From positions 26,974 to 90,973 of the forward strand of contig CAZVZG010000018.1 of the NCBI GenBank assembly GCA_964630785.1: a stretch of DNA of 64,000 bases. Direction: 5' to 3'. The position numbers and the translations under genes are program-made. The stretch comes from JADLCX01 sp964630785. Its GTDB lineage: Bacteria > Planctomycetota > Phycisphaerae > Phycisphaerales > UBA1924. Numbering within the stretch: position 1 is the stretch's first letter; each line of letters begins with the position of its first letter. Positions 24,163 to 32,912 of the stretch are shown here, in pieces. The notes beneath the pieces were generated by a model, which saw only the letters and a program-made list of their open reading frames with translations, did not search any database and had not been told where the DNA came from.

Positions 24163-26151
24163 ATGACTCTGGTTCGGACGACTGGCCACAGGGCCCGGTG
24201 GTGCAATCGCTCCGTGTGCGTGGGCCTGGCGCTCGCGGCGTCGCTGCTGGCTGCCGCGGGGTGCAGCGAGGCGCCCAAGCACACCAAGGAAGTGGCGCCG
24301 GTGATCATCCGCGACGTGCCGGACGTGCTGCGGGGCACGATCGGGGCGGAGGCATCGATCAACGGCACGCAGCCGCAACTGGTGTCCGGCCTGGGAATCG
24401 TCGTGCACCTCAACGAAACCGGAGGCGGCAACTTGACGCCGGCGGTTTCCACGACGATGGAGCGCGAGCTGGCTATGCACGGTGTGGGCCGGGGCGGAAA
24501 TGCGGGCGGGGCGCTCGAGGGCATGTCGCCGCAGGAGTTCCTGCGCAGCAAGCGCGTCGCCGTGGTGATTGTGGAAGCCAAGGTTCCGCCCGGCGCTCCC
24601 GAGGATGCCGCTTTCGACGTGATGGTGCGGACCCTTCCCGGATCGAGCGTGACGAGCCTGGAAGGCGGAGTTTTGTGGAGCACGGACCTTCGCTTGGGGC
24701 CGCCGACGACCTTCGGCGGCTATAAGACGCGGCGTCTGGCCGTGGCCGCGGGACCGATCTACATCAACCCGTTCGCCGAGCCCGGCAGCGGCGGGGATAT
24801 GGGCGTCACACGCACGGTGGGGCGTGTGCTCGACGGCGGGCGGATGGTCGAGCCGCTGAAACTCGAACTCGTGCTGGACACCGATTCGCACTCGCGTGCC
24901 AGAACGATGGTCGCGGCGATCAACGGGCGTTTCCCCCGTGAACCGGGTGAGTCGGGCGAGACGGCCCGCGGGCGCGGCTCAGAGGCCGGGTCAGGGGGCT
25001 CGCGTCAGAGCATCGCCATCAGCGTGCCGCGGAAGTACAAGGACCGGGCGGCTGAGTTCCTGCAACTGCTGCGGTACACGCGGGTGGACCCCTCATACCC
25101 GGAGGAGTTCGCACGCCGCTACGTGGAAGAACTGAAAGTCAACACCGCGTTGAGCGAGCAACTGGGCTGGTGCCTGAAAGCAATCGGCAAGCCGGCGATC
25201 CCGTTCCTGGTGCCGCTGTACGACTATCCCGAGTTGGCGCCGCGTTTGACTGCGCTGGAGGCGGGGGCCTCACTGGGCGACGCCCGCGCGGCCCCGCACC
25301 TGATCGATCTCGCGCGGACCGCCACGCCGGGCATCAAGACCCAGGCCATCAAGCTCCTGGCGCGGATGCCTTTCAACCCGCAGATCAACGTCGCGCTCCG
25401 CGACCTCGTGAACTCCCCGGAACTCGACGTCAAGGTCGCGGCCTGGGAGGCCCTGAGCGATCGGAACGACCCGAGCATCCTACGCGAGAACATCGGGTCG
25501 GACCCGACCCGCCCGAAGTTCATCCTCGAGACCGTCCCCTCCAGCGACACCATGATCTATGTGACGCAGCAGGGCGAACCGAGGATCGTGATCTTTGGAA
25601 ACGCGGGCGGGGGGGGACACAACGGCGACCAGCCCGGCATTCGGATCAACCGACCGACCCTGGTTACGGCGTGGTCGGACCGGCTGATGATCGCGGCCGA
25701 TACCCCGACGTCGGACGTTCGGCTGCGGTATCTCAGCGGGCGCACCGGCGAGGCCGTGCAGTCGGCCGTGCCCTCGGACCTCACGGGATTCGTCGAGTTT
25801 CTGGCCCACAAGCCGACGCCCGAGGATCCGGGCCCGGGCCTGGATTTCTCCTACTCCGACGTTGTCGGCGCGCTGTACGAACTTTCGCGCCAGGGCGGCG
25901 TGTCGGCGGTGTTTGCCACCGAGCAGGACCTGCTCCGGGCCGAGATCTATGAGGCATCGCAGGCCACGGTGCTGGCCGACCGCCCGGAGACGACCGCGGC
26001 GGACGACCCCGCGGCGGCCACGGCGGACACGATCGTGTTCCGCCCGCGAACCCCGACGAAGATCCAGGGCGTGGAGGACACACCGGCTCAAGCGGACTGG
26101 AAGCCGCGGATCGTGCCCCTGACGCGCCCCGCGCCCCCGCCGCCGAAGTAA
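24163..26151 (+). CDS. FlgI-like (P-ring) lipoprotein with HEAT-repeat extension
   Basis: The 662-residue protein starts with a lipoprotein signal (SLLAAAGCSE, lipidated Cys34). Residues about 60-330 follow the FlgI P-ring order: QLVSGLGIVVHLNETGGG, KRVAVVIVEAKVPPGAPEDA, SSVTSLEGGVLWSTDLR, GRVLDGGRMVEP, HSRARTMVAAINGRF and SIAISVPRKYKDRAAEFLQ. Then come HEAT-like helices (about 380-460) and a C-terminal domain of roughly 200 residues that I do not recognise, ending in a Pro-rich tail. FlgI normally forms the flagellar bushing in the periplasm and is not lipidated. No flagellar gene lies nearby, so this is probably a repurposed envelope protein. The start is ATG 24163, which places the signal at the N terminus. 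Confidence 0.7.
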   Translation: MTLVRTTGHRARWCNRSVCVGLALAASLLAAAGCSEAPKHTKEVAPVIIRDVPDVLRGTIGAEASINGTQPQLVSGLGIVVHLNETGGGNLTPAVSTTMERELAMHGVGRGGNAGGALEGMSPQEFLRSKRVAVVIVEAKVPPGAPEDAAFDVMVRTLPGSSVTSLEGGVLWSTDLRLGPPTTFGGYKTRRLAVAAGPIYINPFAEPGSGGDMGVTRTVGRVLDGGRMVEPLKLELVLDTDSHSRARTMVAAINGRFPREPGESGETARGRGSEAGSGGSRQSIAISVPRKYKDRAAEFLQLLRYTRVDPSYPEEFARRYVEELKVNTALSEQLGWCLKAIGKPAIPFLVPLYDYPELAPRLTALEAGASLGDARAAPHLIDLARTATPGIKTQAIKLLARMPFNPQINVALRDLVNSPELDVKVAAWEALSDRNDPSILRENIGSDPTRPKFILETVPSSDTMIYVTQQGEPRIVIFGNAGGGGHNGDQPGIRINRPTLVTAWSDRLMIAADTPTSDVRLRYLSGRTGEAVQSAVPSDLTGFVEFLAHKPTPEDPGPGLDFSYSDVVGALYELSRQGGVSAVFATEQDLLRAEIYEASQATVLADRPETTAADDPAAATADTIVFRPRTPTKIQGVEDTPAQADWKPRIVPLTRPAPPPPK

Positions 26152-26398
26152 CACGCCCGGACGCCGCACACGTCATTTCTGACGGTCGGGCCCATGGGCG
26201 GCCGATCCACACCTGATTTGTCGGAGCGGGTCTGGGGATTCGCCACCCCTACCCCCACCGTCTCGGCTATCCTCTGGCCCGTCGCCGCGAGTTCAGCACC
26301 GGAGCGTGGACCTGCTCTGAGGCGGCGGCCGGGCCGGGCGCGGCGCACGCGGATCGGACCGGGACGGACGCTTTCGCAGCACGGAGGTTGCTTCAGCG

Positions 26399-29300
26399 AT
26401 GCGATTGGCCAAGCTCACCCTCAACGGGTTCAAGTCCTTCGCGGACAAGACGGAGTTCACCTTCGACGAGCCGGTGATCGGCATCGTCGGCCCCAACGGG
26501 TGCGGCAAAAGCAACGTCGTCGACGCCGTGAAGTGGGTGCTGGGTGAGCGATCCAGTAAGAGCCTGCGCGGCAAGGAGATGATCGACGTCATCTTCGCCG
26601 GCTCGGCCGCTCGCAAGCAGCTGGGCATGGCCAGCGTCACGCTGACTTTCGACAACCCGCGGGGCGAGGGGACGGGGTCCGAGGACCACGCGGTGGAGTT
26701 CCATGAGGACCCGAGCGAGGAAACTCCCGAGATCGCGGACGCCGCGGGTACGGAATCGGCGCAGCCTGTTGAAGGCAGTCTCAACGGAGAGGCCGTGATC
26801 GCCGCCACGAGCACGGACGAGCCCCCGCCCGAGATCGTGGTCTCACGCCGGAACATCAACCGGGGCCTGCCGATCGACACCGACACGGTGGACGTCGAGC
26901 GCCGGCTGTACCGTGACGGGACGAGCCAGTACCTCATCAACGGTCGGCGGTGCCGGCTTCGCGACATCGTCGAGCTGTTCATGGACACGGGTATCGGTGC
27001 CGACGCCTACTCGATCATCGAGCAGGGCAAGGTCGACGCGATGCTCATGGCCAGCCCGCAAGAGCGGCGAACGATTTTCGAGGAGGCGGCGGGGATCGCC
27101 AAGTTCAAGGCGCGTCGGATCGAGGCCGAGCGCAAACTGGAGCGGGCCGAGGCCAACTTGGCCGTCAGCCGCGAGCAACTGGCCACGACCGAGCGCCGCC
27201 TGCGGATCGTCAAGGGTCAAGCGGCCAAAGCCCGCGTGTTCCAAAGACTGGACGCCGAACTCAAGGCCCTGCGCTGCGTGTCGGCCCTCGACCAGTACGA
27301 CGACCTGCGCCAGCGACTGGAAGGGCTGACGCACCAACTCACCGGCTTGGAAGCGCAGCGCCGCCAGGCGGCGGAGGTCCTTGCCGGGCTGGAGGCCGCC
27401 AAGCAGGAAGCCGAGCTGCGCCGGGGCGACCTGCAAACGGCCCAACGCCGGGCCGAGTCAGCGTTGCAGTCATCGCGGCACGCGGAGTCGTCGGCCCGCC
27501 AGCGTCAGGACATGACGCGCCGCACGCTCGCCGAGAGCCAGGCCCAGATCGAAGAAGATTCCAAGCAGCTCGACGTGGCGGAAAAATGGATCGCGGAGAT
27601 CGCCGCGGCCGTGACCGAGCAGGCCGAGCAGGTCGCCCGACTGGGCGAGGAACTCACGCTCGCCGAAAAGCGGCTGACCGACCTGGCGCAGGAGCGCTCC
27701 GCGGCACACGCCCGCGTGAACGAGACCCGCAACGAGCAATCGCAGAAGCGGGCCGCCGCGGCGAGCATCGACCGCGAGCGCACCGGCATCCTCGCGGCCG
27801 TGGAGGGCGACAAGCGTCGTATCGGCTCGATGCGCGAGCAACTGGCCTCGCTCACACGCAAGAAAGAAGGCAACGCGGGTGAGCGGGAGCGTGTGGGCGC
27901 GATGGCCGGGGCGTCGGCCGCGGCCCGCGCGATGTGCGAAACCCGCGCCGGCGAACTCGAATCGCAGATCGAAGAACTGAGCGCGGCATCGGGCCGGCTT
28001 TCCGACGACCGGCGCGGGCTGGCCGAGCGGGTCGGGGAGTTGCAGCAGCAGGCGGTGCGCCTCGACAGCCGACGCGGCACGCTGCGGGAGTTGCAGGATT
28101 CGCACGCCGGGCTGGGCGAGGCGGTGCGCTTCGTGCTCGGGGCCCAACGGAAGGGCGAGGGGTTCTCCACCGTCGTCGGCGTGCTCGCGGACCTGATCCA
28201 CGTGGAAGGCCCGGGCGCGCGGCCGGAGTGCGTCGAAGCGGCCTTGGGCGCCAATCTGCAAGCGCTGGTGGTGCCGACACTGGCCGAACTGCCTAGCGAC
28301 GAAGAGTTGGCCCGGCTGCCCGGGCGGGCGACGTTCGTGGCGCTACAGGGATTCGGTACCGGTGGGGACGACGGCACCGCCCAGTCATCATCCGCCGGCG
28401 GACCGGCGACGAAGGAAACCGGCGAGACGGGCGAGGTCGTTGCCATGCTCGGCGGCGCGACGGGCTACCTGGCCCGCGTCCGCTCGATGGTCGCTCCCAA
28501 GCCCGACGCGATCGAGCGTTTGGGCCCGGGCGCCGGCGATGCGATCACCGATCTGCTCGACCGGCTGTTGAACAAAACCCTGCTGGCCCGCGATCTGGAC
28601 AGCGCGATCCTGCTTCTGGCGGGGCCGATGGTGGATGCCGGGGCGAGGTTCGTCACATCGGACGCACGCATCCTGGAGCACGACGGTCGGATCATCGCCG
28701 GCCCGGAAGTCGCCGAGAACGGCGGCGTGCTGCAGCGTGCCGCGGAACTCGCGTCGCTGGAGTCCGAACTGACCATCGCCCGCGAGCGGCTTGAGTCGCA
28801 GCGGGCCGCGCTGGCCGCGGTCGATGAACAGGCGGCGGACGTCTCGACCCGCGAGGGCGGGCTCCGCAAACAACTGGCCCAGACGCAGCGCGAGCTGGCC
28901 GGTCACGAGGCCCAGGCGGACCGCCACGCCGCGGACCTGGCCCGGCTGGAGCGCGAGGCCGCGAACCTCGAGCAGGAGTCGAGCGACCTCGCGGCGCGGT
29001 GCGACAAGATCGAGTCCGAACAAGCCGGCGCGCTCGCCAGGGCCGAGAGCCTCGCTCGCCTGTTCGACGAACAGTCGGGCGCGGCCGCGGCGCTCGACCG
29101 GCGGATCGAAGAGGCCCAGACCGCCGCGGACGTCGCGATGGAGCAGCTCACGGGCGCGAAGGTGGAGGCCGGGCGGGCCAACGAACAACTCGCGGCCGCG
29201 AGGCGCGAGAAGAGCCGGCTGGAGATGACCGGTGACGAGGCGGACCGTCGCAAGCGGTACCTCGCGGGCCAACTGGATCAACGACGCACGGGACTCTCGC

Positions 29301-30832
29301 AGCACGAGCGCGTGCTGAGCGAATGCGCTTCCACGATCGAGCGGTCGGTGGCGGAGGCCGACGCGGCCGAGCGCGAACTCGCCGAAGTGACACAGACGCT
29401 GGAAGAGGCCACGCACGAAGCGGGCGAACTGGGCGAGAAGGTGCTCATCGCCCGCCAGGGCGCCCAGGGCGTCGAGCGCGATTGGCACAGCGTGGAGGTC
29501 GCGCGGCGCGAGGTCGAGGTGAAACGCGAAGGCCTGGAGGACCGCAGCCAGCAGGAGCTCGGTCTCGACCTGCCCAGAGAATACCCGGACTACCTGGCGA
29601 TGCTGGCGGAGGAGGAGTTTGAGTTCCCCGCCACGAGTGCGGACGGTGAGGAGCTAGGGTTCAGTTCGGGCGAAGCGGGATCGGTAGGCGACGGTTCGCT
29701 CTGCGAGCCCTCCACCCTTCCCTCTCCCTCTGGGAGGGAGAGTCATCGTGTGCGTGTCCGGGTGCTGCGCATCAAAGCCGACTTCGCCGCCGAGGAGATC
29801 GACCGCCTCCGTGGGGAGATCAAGCAGCTCGGCAACGTCAACCTCGACGCGATCGACGAGGAAAACACGCTCGCGGCCCGGAACGAGGACCTCATCAAGC
29901 AGGTCGCCGACATCGACGCGGCCCGCGTGCAGCTCACCGAGCTCATCGAGAAGCTCAACACCGCCAGCCGCGACCGCTTCAAAGAGACGTTCGAGGCGAT
30001 CGAGCGGCACTTCTCCGCGCCCGACGGCATGTTCCGCCAGCTCTTCGGAGGGGGCGAGGCGAAGGTCCGGCTCATGCCGCTGGTGAAGGAGGGGCCGAAC
30101 GGTGAAAAGATCGTCACCGATCAGACCGACTGGCTCGAGAGCGGCGTGGAGGTGATCGCCAAGCCGCCGGGCAAGCAGCCGCGGAGCATCAACCAGCTCT
30201 CCGGCGGCGAAAAGACGATGACCGCGATCGCGCTGCTGCTGTCGATCTTCAAGAGCAAGCCGAGCTGCTTCTGCGTGCTCGACGAGGTGGACGCCGCGCT
30301 CGACGAAGCCAACACCGAGCGCTTCTGCAAGGTGATCCACCACTTCCTCGGCCATTCCCACTTCATCGTCATCACGCACCATAAGCGGACGATGCAGGCC
30401 GCGGACCGGCTCTACGGCGTGACCATGCAGGAACGCGGCGTGAGCAAGCGCGTGACGGTGAAGCTGGACCAGGTGGGCGAGAAGGGCGACATCGCCGAAG
30501 GGGCCGCCGCGACGGTGGTCCCGCCCGCTGGGCAGCTGACCGAGGCGGTCAAGAAGCCCAGGAAACAGCACGACGTACGCCCGACCGAGCCCGCGCCGAG
30601 CACGGCTCCGGAAGCTCCGGAGGTCGTTACGCGGCCTATTGCGGTCCCCGCGCCGGGGGTACGTCGAAAGCGCACGCTGCTCGAGGCCACCGGCCTCACC
30701 GGGCTGACCGAAGAGGGCGATCCGTCCGAGCCCGTGCTCGTTCGGATCGGCAAACCCAGCGGCGTGTTGCGCCGGGCCTTCAACGCGACGGGTGAGGAGG
30801 TGGGCGTGGAGACGGACGAAGGCGCGAAGTAA
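26399..30832 (+). CDS. smc: Chromosome segregation ATPase SMC
   Basis: The 1477-residue protein is longer than usual (about 1200). Walker A GPNGCGKSN is at 31-39; the signature and Walker B lie near the C terminus (LSGGEKTMTAIALLL, then CVLDEVDAALDEAN). Two long coiled coils flank a hinge (about 575-785). SMC dimers with ScpAB compact and separate chromosomes. Three extra parts stand out: an acidic insertion of about 70 residues (88-160) inside the N-terminal head, an insertion near residues 1084-1125 that carries a palindromic repeat, and a C-terminal extension from about 1360 rich in Pro and Ala. ATP-binding motifs are intact. It begins at ATG 26399 after a 247-base gap. Confidence 0.95.
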   Translation: MRLAKLTLNGFKSFADKTEFTFDEPVIGIVGPNGCGKSNVVDAVKWVLGERSSKSLRGKEMIDVIFAGSAARKQLGMASVTLTFDNPRGEGTGSEDHAVEFHEDPSEETPEIADAAGTESAQPVEGSLNGEAVIAATSTDEPPPEIVVSRRNINRGLPIDTDTVDVERRLYRDGTSQYLINGRRCRLRDIVELFMDTGIGADAYSIIEQGKVDAMLMASPQERRTIFEEAAGIAKFKARRIEAERKLERAEANLAVSREQLATTERRLRIVKGQAAKARVFQRLDAELKALRCVSALDQYDDLRQRLEGLTHQLTGLEAQRRQAAEVLAGLEAAKQEAELRRGDLQTAQRRAESALQSSRHAESSARQRQDMTRRTLAESQAQIEEDSKQLDVAEKWIAEIAAAVTEQAEQVARLGEELTLAEKRLTDLAQERSAAHARVNETRNEQSQKRAAAASIDRERTGILAAVEGDKRRIGSMREQLASLTRKKEGNAGERERVGAMAGASAAARAMCETRAGELESQIEELSAASGRLSDDRRGLAERVGELQQQAVRLDSRRGTLRELQDSHAGLGEAVRFVLGAQRKGEGFSTVVGVLADLIHVEGPGARPECVEAALGANLQALVVPTLAELPSDEELARLPGRATFVALQGFGTGGDDGTAQSSSAGGPATKETGETGEVVAMLGGATGYLARVRSMVAPKPDAIERLGPGAGDAITDLLDRLLNKTLLARDLDSAILLLAGPMVDAGARFVTSDARILEHDGRIIAGPEVAENGGVLQRAAELASLESELTIARERLESQRAALAAVDEQAADVSTREGGLRKQLAQTQRELAGHEAQADRHAADLARLEREAANLEQESSDLAARCDKIESEQAGALARAESLARLFDEQSGAAAALDRRIEEAQTAADVAMEQLTGAKVEAGRANEQLAAARREKSRLEMTGDEADRRKRYLAGQLDQRRTGLSQHERVLSECASTIERSVAEADAAERELAEVTQTLEEATHEAGELGEKVLIARQGAQGVERDWHSVEVARREVEVKREGLEDRSQQELGLDLPREYPDYLAMLAEEEFEFPATSADGEELGFSSGEAGSVGDGSLCEPSTLPSPSGRESHRVRVRVLRIKADFAAEEIDRLRGEIKQLGNVNLDAIDEENTLAARNEDLIKQVADIDAARVQLTELIEKLNTASRDRFKETFEAIERHFSAPDGMFRQLFGGGEAKVRLMPLVKEGPNGEKIVTDQTDWLESGVEVIAKPPGKQPRSINQLSGGEKTMTAIALLLSIFKSKPSCFCVLDEVDAALDEANTERFCKVIHHFLGHSHFIVITHHKRTMQAADRLYGVTMQERGVSKRVTVKLDQVGEKGDIAEGAAATVVPPAGQLTEAVKKPRKQHDVRPTEPAPSTAPEAPEVVTRPIAVPAPGVRRKRTLLEATGLTGLTEEGDPSEPVLVRIGKPSGVLRRAFNATGEEVGVETDEGAK
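29722..29742. repeat. Palindromic repeat inside smc
   Basis: A perfect nine-bp hairpin, CTCTCCCTC / GAGGGAGAG with a TGG loop, lies in frame in the smc coding sequence and encodes part of TLPSPSGRES. The same core occurs in uvrB (45873) and between genes at 57311. Preceding C-runs give the opposite strand a G-quadruplex pattern. Confidence 0.75.
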
Positions 30833-30880
30833 CGGTGTTGCGAGGTTGACTCTCGCTCCTCCCGAGCGCTTGGGAACACC

Positions 30881-30914
30881 GGTTCACCGCGGAGACACGG
30901 AAGACGCGGAGGAG
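30881..30914. repeat. Short dispersed repeat (TTCACCGCGGAGAC type)
   Basis: GGTTCACCGCGGAGACACGG followed by AAGACGCGGAGGAG is an internally repetitive GCGGAG/ACGG sequence of the kind seen scattered in many environmental bacterial genomes. It lies between smc and pyrD. Confidence 0.5.
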
Positions 30915-30927
30915 GCGGTACGGCGGA

Positions 30928-31905
30928 TCAACCGTCCGCACGCTCGATCCGCGCGGCCCCGACCAGTTCTTCGATGCCGGCCGCTCCCTGCCGAATCACC
31001 CATCGTTCCAGCCCTCGAACCACCTTGATCGGCGCCCGCGGATCGGCGAAGAGCGCTGTGCCCATGCCGACGGCCGACGCGCCCGCGAGGATGAACTCGG
31101 CCGCGTCACGCCAGTTCATCACGCCGCCGAGTCCGACGATCGGCAGGTGCTTGCCGGGTCCGTGCAGGTCGCGCCCGCACTTGCTGAACACCTCCCAGAC
31201 GGCGCGCACCGCGGGCGCGTGCACGGCCGGACCGGAGAGGCCGCCGGTGACGTTCGCCAGCAGCGGCCGGCGAGTCTCCACGTCGATCGCCATCGCCGCG
31301 ATGGTGTTGCCGATAGTCAGGCCGACTCGGGGCGAGCCGCCCGCGGCCTCGACGACGGCGCGAGCGATCGCCGCGACCTCGGGGACAACCGGCGAGAGTT
31401 TCACGAGCAGCGGCACCTCAGCCGTGACCGCGCAGACCGCTCGCACCACCTCCGCGGCCGCGCCGGGGGTCGCGCCGAACTCGGTGCCGTGGCGGACGTT
31501 GGGGCAGGAGAGGTTGATCTCGATGGCATCGAGCCCGGGCAGTTCGGCGAGCGCGGCCGCGACGGCCGCGTAGTCCTCGACGCTGAACCCAGCGACGGAG
31601 GCGATGACCGGGCAGGCGGCCTCGCCGCGCCGCGGCCAGTAATCACGCTCGAACGCCTCGATGCCGGGGTTGGCCAGCCCGATTGCGTTGAGCATCCCGA
31701 CGCCCGTGGCCGATGGGTGAGGAAGGATGCGCCACGTGGGGTTGCCCTCGCGCGGCTGGGGCGTGATCGACTTGGTGACCAGTCCGCCCACGTGCGAGAG
31801 GTCGAGCGCCCCGGCCATCTCGTGCAGCGTGCCGCTGGCACCAGCCGCGAGCAGCACCGGGTTGCGGAGTTCGAAGCCGGCCAAGTTGGTCGCGAGGAGC
31901 GACAT
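30928..31905 (-). CDS. pyrD: Dihydroorotate dehydrogenase (class 1)
   Basis: The 325-residue flavoprotein oxidises dihydroorotate to orotate in pyrimidine synthesis. It begins LATNLAGFELRNPVLLAAGA and has the substrate motif INLSCPNV with the class 1 catalytic Cys134, GLTIGNTIAAMAIDV, TGGLSGPAVHA and the FMN-phosphate motif LPIVGLGGVMNW. The length and cytoplasmic character fit class 1B (PyrDB), but the usual partner PyrK is not adjacent, so the electron acceptor is open. The start is ATG 31905; the longer upstream frame translates dispersed repeats and is not credible. It is convergent with smc. Confidence 0.92.
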   Translation of the reverse strand: MSLLATNLAGFELRNPVLLAAGASGTLHEMAGALDLSHVGGLVTKSITPQPREGNPTWRILPHPSATGVGMLNAIGLANPGIEAFERDYWPRRGEAACPVIASVAGFSVEDYAAVAAALAELPGLDAIEINLSCPNVRHGTEFGATPGAAAEVVRAVCAVTAEVPLLVKLSPVVPEVAAIARAVVEAAGGSPRVGLTIGNTIAAMAIDVETRRPLLANVTGGLSGPAVHAPAVRAVWEVFSKCGRDLHGPGKHLPIVGLGGVMNWRDAAEFILAGASAVGMGTALFADPRAPIKVVRGLERWVIRQGAAGIEELVGAARIERADG

Positions 31906-31990
31906 CTCAAGCGGAGGGTACACGGGATTGATCGTGGACGACTCGGGGGAAGCGATGCGAGGGCGGCAACGGCTCGGGAGAACGAGTTGG

Positions 31991-32020
31991 CCTCGGATGA
32001 ACACGGATGGGCACGGATCT
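31991..32020. repeat. Short dispersed repeat (GGATGAACACGGATG type)
   Basis: CCTCGGATGAACACGGATGG then GCACGGATCT repeats the CACGGAT unit. It is a familiar kind of intergenic repeat and is the reason a false N-terminal extension of pyrD can be translated here. Confidence 0.5.
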
Positions 32021-32104
32021 GGAGTCGAAACCGGGCGGGTCTGAGGTGGGGCCCTGGACGAGCCTTTGAGCCATGACTCGCAGTCCGCTCGCCACGGCGT
32101 CCCG

Positions 32105-32134
32105 CTCCGTGCTCTGCGTGCCCTCAGTGGTGAA
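32105..32134. repeat. Short dispersed repeat (TTCACCACTGAGGGCAC type)
   Basis: Read on the minus strand it is TTCACCACTGAGGGCACGCA then GAGCACGGAG, related in style to the repeat at 30881. It lies immediately before the start of the TPR-YggX gene. Confidence 0.5.
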
Positions 32135-32146
32135 TATGCTTGCCGC

Positions 32147-32830
32147 ATGTCCGACATCGAACGCCGCATCGCTCAGTTCCAGAACATGGCCCAGGCCGAT
32201 CCCGAGAACGAGATGGCCCATTTTTCGTTGGCCAAGGCGTTTTACGACGCGGGCCGGTTCGGCGAGGCGGCCCAGAACTTTGTGCGCTGCACCGAGCTGG
32301 CGCCGAGCATGAGCAAGGCGTACCAGATGGCCGCGGAGTCGTTTCTGAAGGCGGGCGACAAGGACATGGCCTCGCAGCTCGCGACGCGGGGCTTCTCCAT
32401 CGCGGCCGACCGCGGCGACCTGATGCCCAAGAACGCGATGGCCGACCTGCTCAAGAGCCTGGGTCGGCCCGTGCCCGTGCCCCCGCCGCGAGCGGGGGCG
32501 GGCACGGGCGGCGGAGACTTCAGCTTGCTCGGGGGGGGTGGCGGGAAGAAGAAGCACGAGGGCCCGATCCCACCGGGTACATTCGTGTGTCAGCGCACCG
32601 GACGGCCGGGCACCAAGATGGCTCGCCCGCCGTTCAAGGGGCCGGTGGGCCAGTGGATCTTCGAGAACATCTCGCGCGAGACGTTCGAGGCGTGGGTCGC
32701 CCAGGGGACGAAGGTCATCAACGAACTGCGCCTGGACCTCTCGCGCGAGAACGACAGCGAGACGTACGACCAGCACATGCGCGAGTTTTTGGGGATCGAT
32801 GAAGCGTTGTACGAAGAGTTGACCAAGTGA
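32147..32830 (+). CDS. TPR domain fused to a YggX-like Fe(II)-trafficking domain
   Basis: The 227-residue protein has two parts joined by a Pro/Gly/Lys-rich linker (residues about 105-140). The first part reads as tetratricopeptide repeats: DPENEMAHFSLAKAFYDAGR and APSMSKAYQMAAESFLKAGD. The second (about 145-220) follows the YggX order: TFVCQRTGRPG with the conserved cysteine, PFKGPVGQWIFENISRETFE, then WVAQGTKVINELRLDLS. YggX protects iron-sulfur clusters from oxidative damage in enteric bacteria, as a 90-residue stand-alone protein. Here the TPR part may tether it to a partner. The linker is encoded by a G-rich run. The start is ATG 32147. Confidence 0.8.
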   Translation: MSDIERRIAQFQNMAQADPENEMAHFSLAKAFYDAGRFGEAAQNFVRCTELAPSMSKAYQMAAESFLKAGDKDMASQLATRGFSIAADRGDLMPKNAMADLLKSLGRPVPVPPPRAGAGTGGGDFSLLGGGGGKKKHEGPIPPGTFVCQRTGRPGTKMARPPFKGPVGQWIFENISRETFEAWVAQGTKVINELRLDLSRENDSETYDQHMREFLGIDEALYEELTK

Positions 32831-32833
32831 CTC

Positions 32834-32909
32834 GATAGCGGATTTCGGATAGCGGATGGCGGACTTCCGAAATCCACCATCCACCATCCGCTATCCGAAA
32901 TCCGATATC
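32834..32909. repeat. Long imperfect palindrome upstream of the DUF6614-like gene
   Basis: Bases 32834-32859 pair with 32884-32909 as a 26-bp inverted repeat with one mismatch. The arms contain the units GCGGAT, TTTCGGAT and AGCGGATGG, and a third partial unit lies in the loop. The repeat begins three bases after the TPR-YggX stop and ends three bases before the next start, so it can form a hairpin in the transcript. Confidence 0.75.
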
Positions 32910-32912
32910 GCG

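Noticed and set aside
31906..32169. N-terminal extension of pyrD to 32169
   Set aside because: The extra residues translate dispersed repeats (31991 and 32105), and normal PyrD sequence starts exactly at ATG 31905.
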